NCBI RefSeq assembly: GCF_040412085.2
Contig: NZ_CP115920.1
Location: 2,852,001-2,916,000 of the forward strand
Length of the DNA stretch: 64,000 nucleotides
Reading direction: 5' to 3'
Source: Vibrio sp. CB1-14
GTDB lineage: Bacteria > Pseudomonadota > Gammaproteobacteria > Enterobacterales > Vibrionaceae
Shown here: piece after piece, positions 61,500 to 64,000 of the stretch
How the letters are laid out: each line of letters starts with the position of its first letter
How positions within the stretch are numbered: the stretch's first letter is position 1
Translations under genes and position numbers: made by a program
Notes under the pieces: model-generated
Seen by the model: only the letters and a program-made list of their open reading frames with translations
The model's database searches: none
Told to the model about the DNA's origin: nothing

Positions 61500-63167
61500 C
61501 TACTTCCCTTCAATCTTCGCCCAAGTATCACGAAGACCAACCGTACGGTTAAAAACCAAAGACTCAGCAGTAGAATCTTTAGAATCCGCACAGAAGTAAC
61601 CCATACGCTCAAACTGGTAACCTTGCTCCGCTTTCGCTACTGCCAAGCTTGGCTCAACGAAGCCGTTAATTACAACCAGTGAATCTGGGTTGATGGTTTC
61701 AGCAAAGTTATCTGCCGCTGCCGGGTTTGCTACGGTAAACAGACGATCGTATTGACGAATCTCTGCAGGAAGACCTTTATCCGCTGATACCCAATGGATA
61801 ACGCCTTTCACTTTACGGCCGTCTGCTGGGTTTTTACCTAGCGTTTCTGGATCGTAGCTACAGAAGATAGTCGTGATATTACCCGCGTCATCTTTCTCTA
61901 TACGCTCAGCTTTGATCACATACGCGCCACGTAGACGAACTTCTTTACCTAGCACCAAACGCTTGTACTTCTTGTTCGCTTCTTCGCGGAAGTCTTCACG
62001 TTCAATCCAAACTTCACGAGTAAATGGAACTTCGCGAGTACCCATTTCTTCTTTATTTGGATGGTTAGCAAGCGTTAACGTCTCACCTTCGCCTTCGTAG
62101 TTTTCGATAACAATCTTAACAGGGTCAAGTACCGCCATCGCACGAGGTGCGTTCTCGTTGAGGTCTTCACGAATACAGGATTCTAGAGAACCAAACTCGA
62201 TCATGTTTTCCTGCTTAGTCACACCAATACGCTTACAGAACTCACGAATTGATGAAGGAGTAAAGCCGCGGCGACGCAGACCAGAGATCGTCGGCATGCG
62301 TGGGTCATCCCAACCGTGAACCAATTTCTCAGTTACAAGTTGGTTTAGCTTGCGCTTAGACATCACTGTGTATTCAAGGTTTAGTCGGCTGAACTCATAC
62401 TGACGAGGCTGACAATCGATAGTGATGTTCTCAAGTACCCAATCGTATAGACGACGGTTGTCTTGGAACTCAAGCGTACATAGTGAGTGCGTAATGCCTT
62501 CTAGCGCATCTGAGATACAGTGAGTGAAGTCATACATCGGATAGATGCACCACTTGTCACCTGTTTGATGGTGTTCAGCAAAGCGAACACGATATAGAAC
62601 AGGATCGCGCATCACCATGAACGATGAGCCCATATCGATTTTTGCACGTAGACATGCCGTAGCTTCTTTGAAGCCGCCGTCACGCATTTTCTCAAACAGC
62701 GCTAGGTTTTCTTCAATTGAACGGTCGCGGTAAGGGCTTGGCTTACCTGGTGCGGTTAGCGTACCACGGTACTCGCGGATCTGCTCTGGACTTAGCTCGT
62801 CAACGTACGCTAAGCCTTTGTTAATTAATTCAACCGCATACTCGTAGAGCTTGTCGAAGTAGTTTGATGAATAGCACACTTCACCAGACCAATCGAAGCC
62901 CAACCAGCTTACATCATTCTTAATTGACTCAACGTATTCAACGTCTTCTTTTTCAGGGTTGGTGTCATCAAAGCGCAAGTTGCACTGACCCTGATAGTCC
63001 TGAGCAATACCGAAGTTCAAACAAATAGATTTTGCGTGACCGATGTGCAGGTAGCCATTTGGCTCCGGCGGGAAACGAGTATGCACGCTAGTATGCTTGC
63101 CATCCGCTAAATCTTTATCAATGATTTGGCGAATAAAGTTCGATGGACGAGCCTCAGCTTCACTCAT
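61500..63167 (-). CDS. glnS: Glutaminyl-tRNA synthetase
   Basis: A 555-residue class I synthetase that charges tRNA-Gln. The HIGH motif is HIGH at 41-44 ([14 protein letters not shown]), the KMSKS-type loop is VMSKRK, and [12 protein letters not shown] is typical of the GlxRS catalytic core; two beta-barrel anticodon-binding domains complete it. An IS3-family end lies 127 bp upstream of the start codon, so its promoter must fit in the remaining gap or come from the IS. Confidence 0.98.
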   Translation of the reverse strand: MSEAEARPSNFIRQIIDKDLADGKHTSVHTRFPPEPNGYLHIGHAKSICLNFGIAQDYQGQCNLRFDDTNPEKEDVEYVESIKNDVSWLGFDWSGEVCYSSNYFDKLYEYAVELINKGLAYVDELSPEQIREYRGTLTAPGKPSPYRDRSIEENLALFEKMRDGGFKEATACLRAKIDMGSSFMVMRDPVLYRVRFAEHHQTGDKWCIYPMYDFTHCISDALEGITHSLCTLEFQDNRRLYDWVLENITIDCQPRQYEFSRLNLEYTVMSKRKLNQLVTEKLVHGWDDPRMPTISGLRRRGFTPSSIREFCKRIGVTKQENMIEFGSLESCIREDLNENAPRAMAVLDPVKIVIENYEGEGETLTLANHPNKEEMGTREVPFTREVWIEREDFREEANKKYKRLVLGKEVRLRGAYVIKAERIEKDDAGNITTIFCSYDPETLGKNPADGRKVKGVIHWVSADKGLPAEIRQYDRLFTVANPAAADNFAETINPDSLVVINGFVEPSLAVAKAEQGYQFERMGYFCADSKDSTAESLVFNRTVGLRDTWAKIEGK

Positions 63168-63293
63168 CTATAACACCTCTATGTTTTAAGTATTGTCAGA
63201 TATATAAACGCTAATGATCCACAATTCTTTGAGAAACCTCAACAAGAACTCGCATTTTCATTAGATTATTTTAGTACTGATTTATAGACAGGT

Positions 63294-64000
<707 letters not shown>

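Overview
The window looks like a piece of the large chromosome of a Vibrionaceae bacterium, most likely a Vibrio. Gene order and protein sequences match that group: ligA-zipA next to a chitoporin and cueR, leuS-lptE-holA-rsfS-rlmH-mrdA-rodA-rlpA-dacA-ybeD-lipB-lipA, syd-queF followed by c-di-GMP-type genes, and pgm-seqA-ybfF-fldA-fur-glnS. No rRNA, tRNA, CRISPR array or prophage was seen.

Layout. 1-3.7 kb: the 5' end of gltX, then a copper-export pair (copA and a DUF411 protein) behind a CueR-type promoter. 3.7-15.1 kb: an outer-membrane and carbohydrate-uptake region. It has two KdgM-family porins flanking a DUF2799 lipoprotein; an apparent operon of GH20 chitobiase, chitoporin-like porin and DUF2057 protein; a TraB/GumN protein; a 57-residue secreted protein; cueR; and a second DUF2057 gene facing the chitoporin gene chiP. 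15.6-19.6 kb: ligA, zipA, cysZ. 19.6-32.7 kb: ybeL, leuS, LPS and replication genes, ribosome factors, the rod-shape/peptidoglycan operon and the lipoate genes. lipB carries two one-base frameshifts. 32.9-35.5 kb: a small lipoprotein, glyA with a PurR box, and a YitT protein. 35.5-40.1 kb: a 146-bp repeat and the trehalose operon treR-treB-treC with two TreR operators. 40.1-43.8 kb: a MliC lipoprotein, gmhB, and metNIQ behind a MetJ operator. 43.8-55.6 kb: DUF2310, syd, queF, a TPR protein with a degenerate GGDEF domain, a diguanylate cyclase, ppnN, xni, rlmM, ygdD, an alpha/beta hydrolase and gcvA. 55.7-55.9 kb: the small RNA gcvB, divergent from gcvA. 56-63.2 kb: pgm, seqA, ybfF, a DUF2788 protein, fldA, a DUF4442 protein, fur, a second copy of the repeat, and glnS. 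63.3 kb to the end: a decayed IS3-family element.

How the genes work together. The chitin genes form a route from outer-membrane uptake (two porins of one family) to periplasmic hydrolysis (GH20), with DUF2057 proteins as unexplained partners. CueR, encoded 9.6 kb away, probably controls copA. GcvA and GcvB form the usual divergent pair linking glycine status to control of peptide and amino-acid transport. Promoter motifs for CueR, TreR, MetJ, PurR and GcvB could be read directly. The least explained items are the repeated porin-DUF2057 pairing, a His-rich loop in one KdgM porin, the small two-cysteine secreted protein, a perfect palindrome upstream of chiP, the doubly frameshifted lipB, and the repeat element whose end hairpins are exchanged between its two copies.
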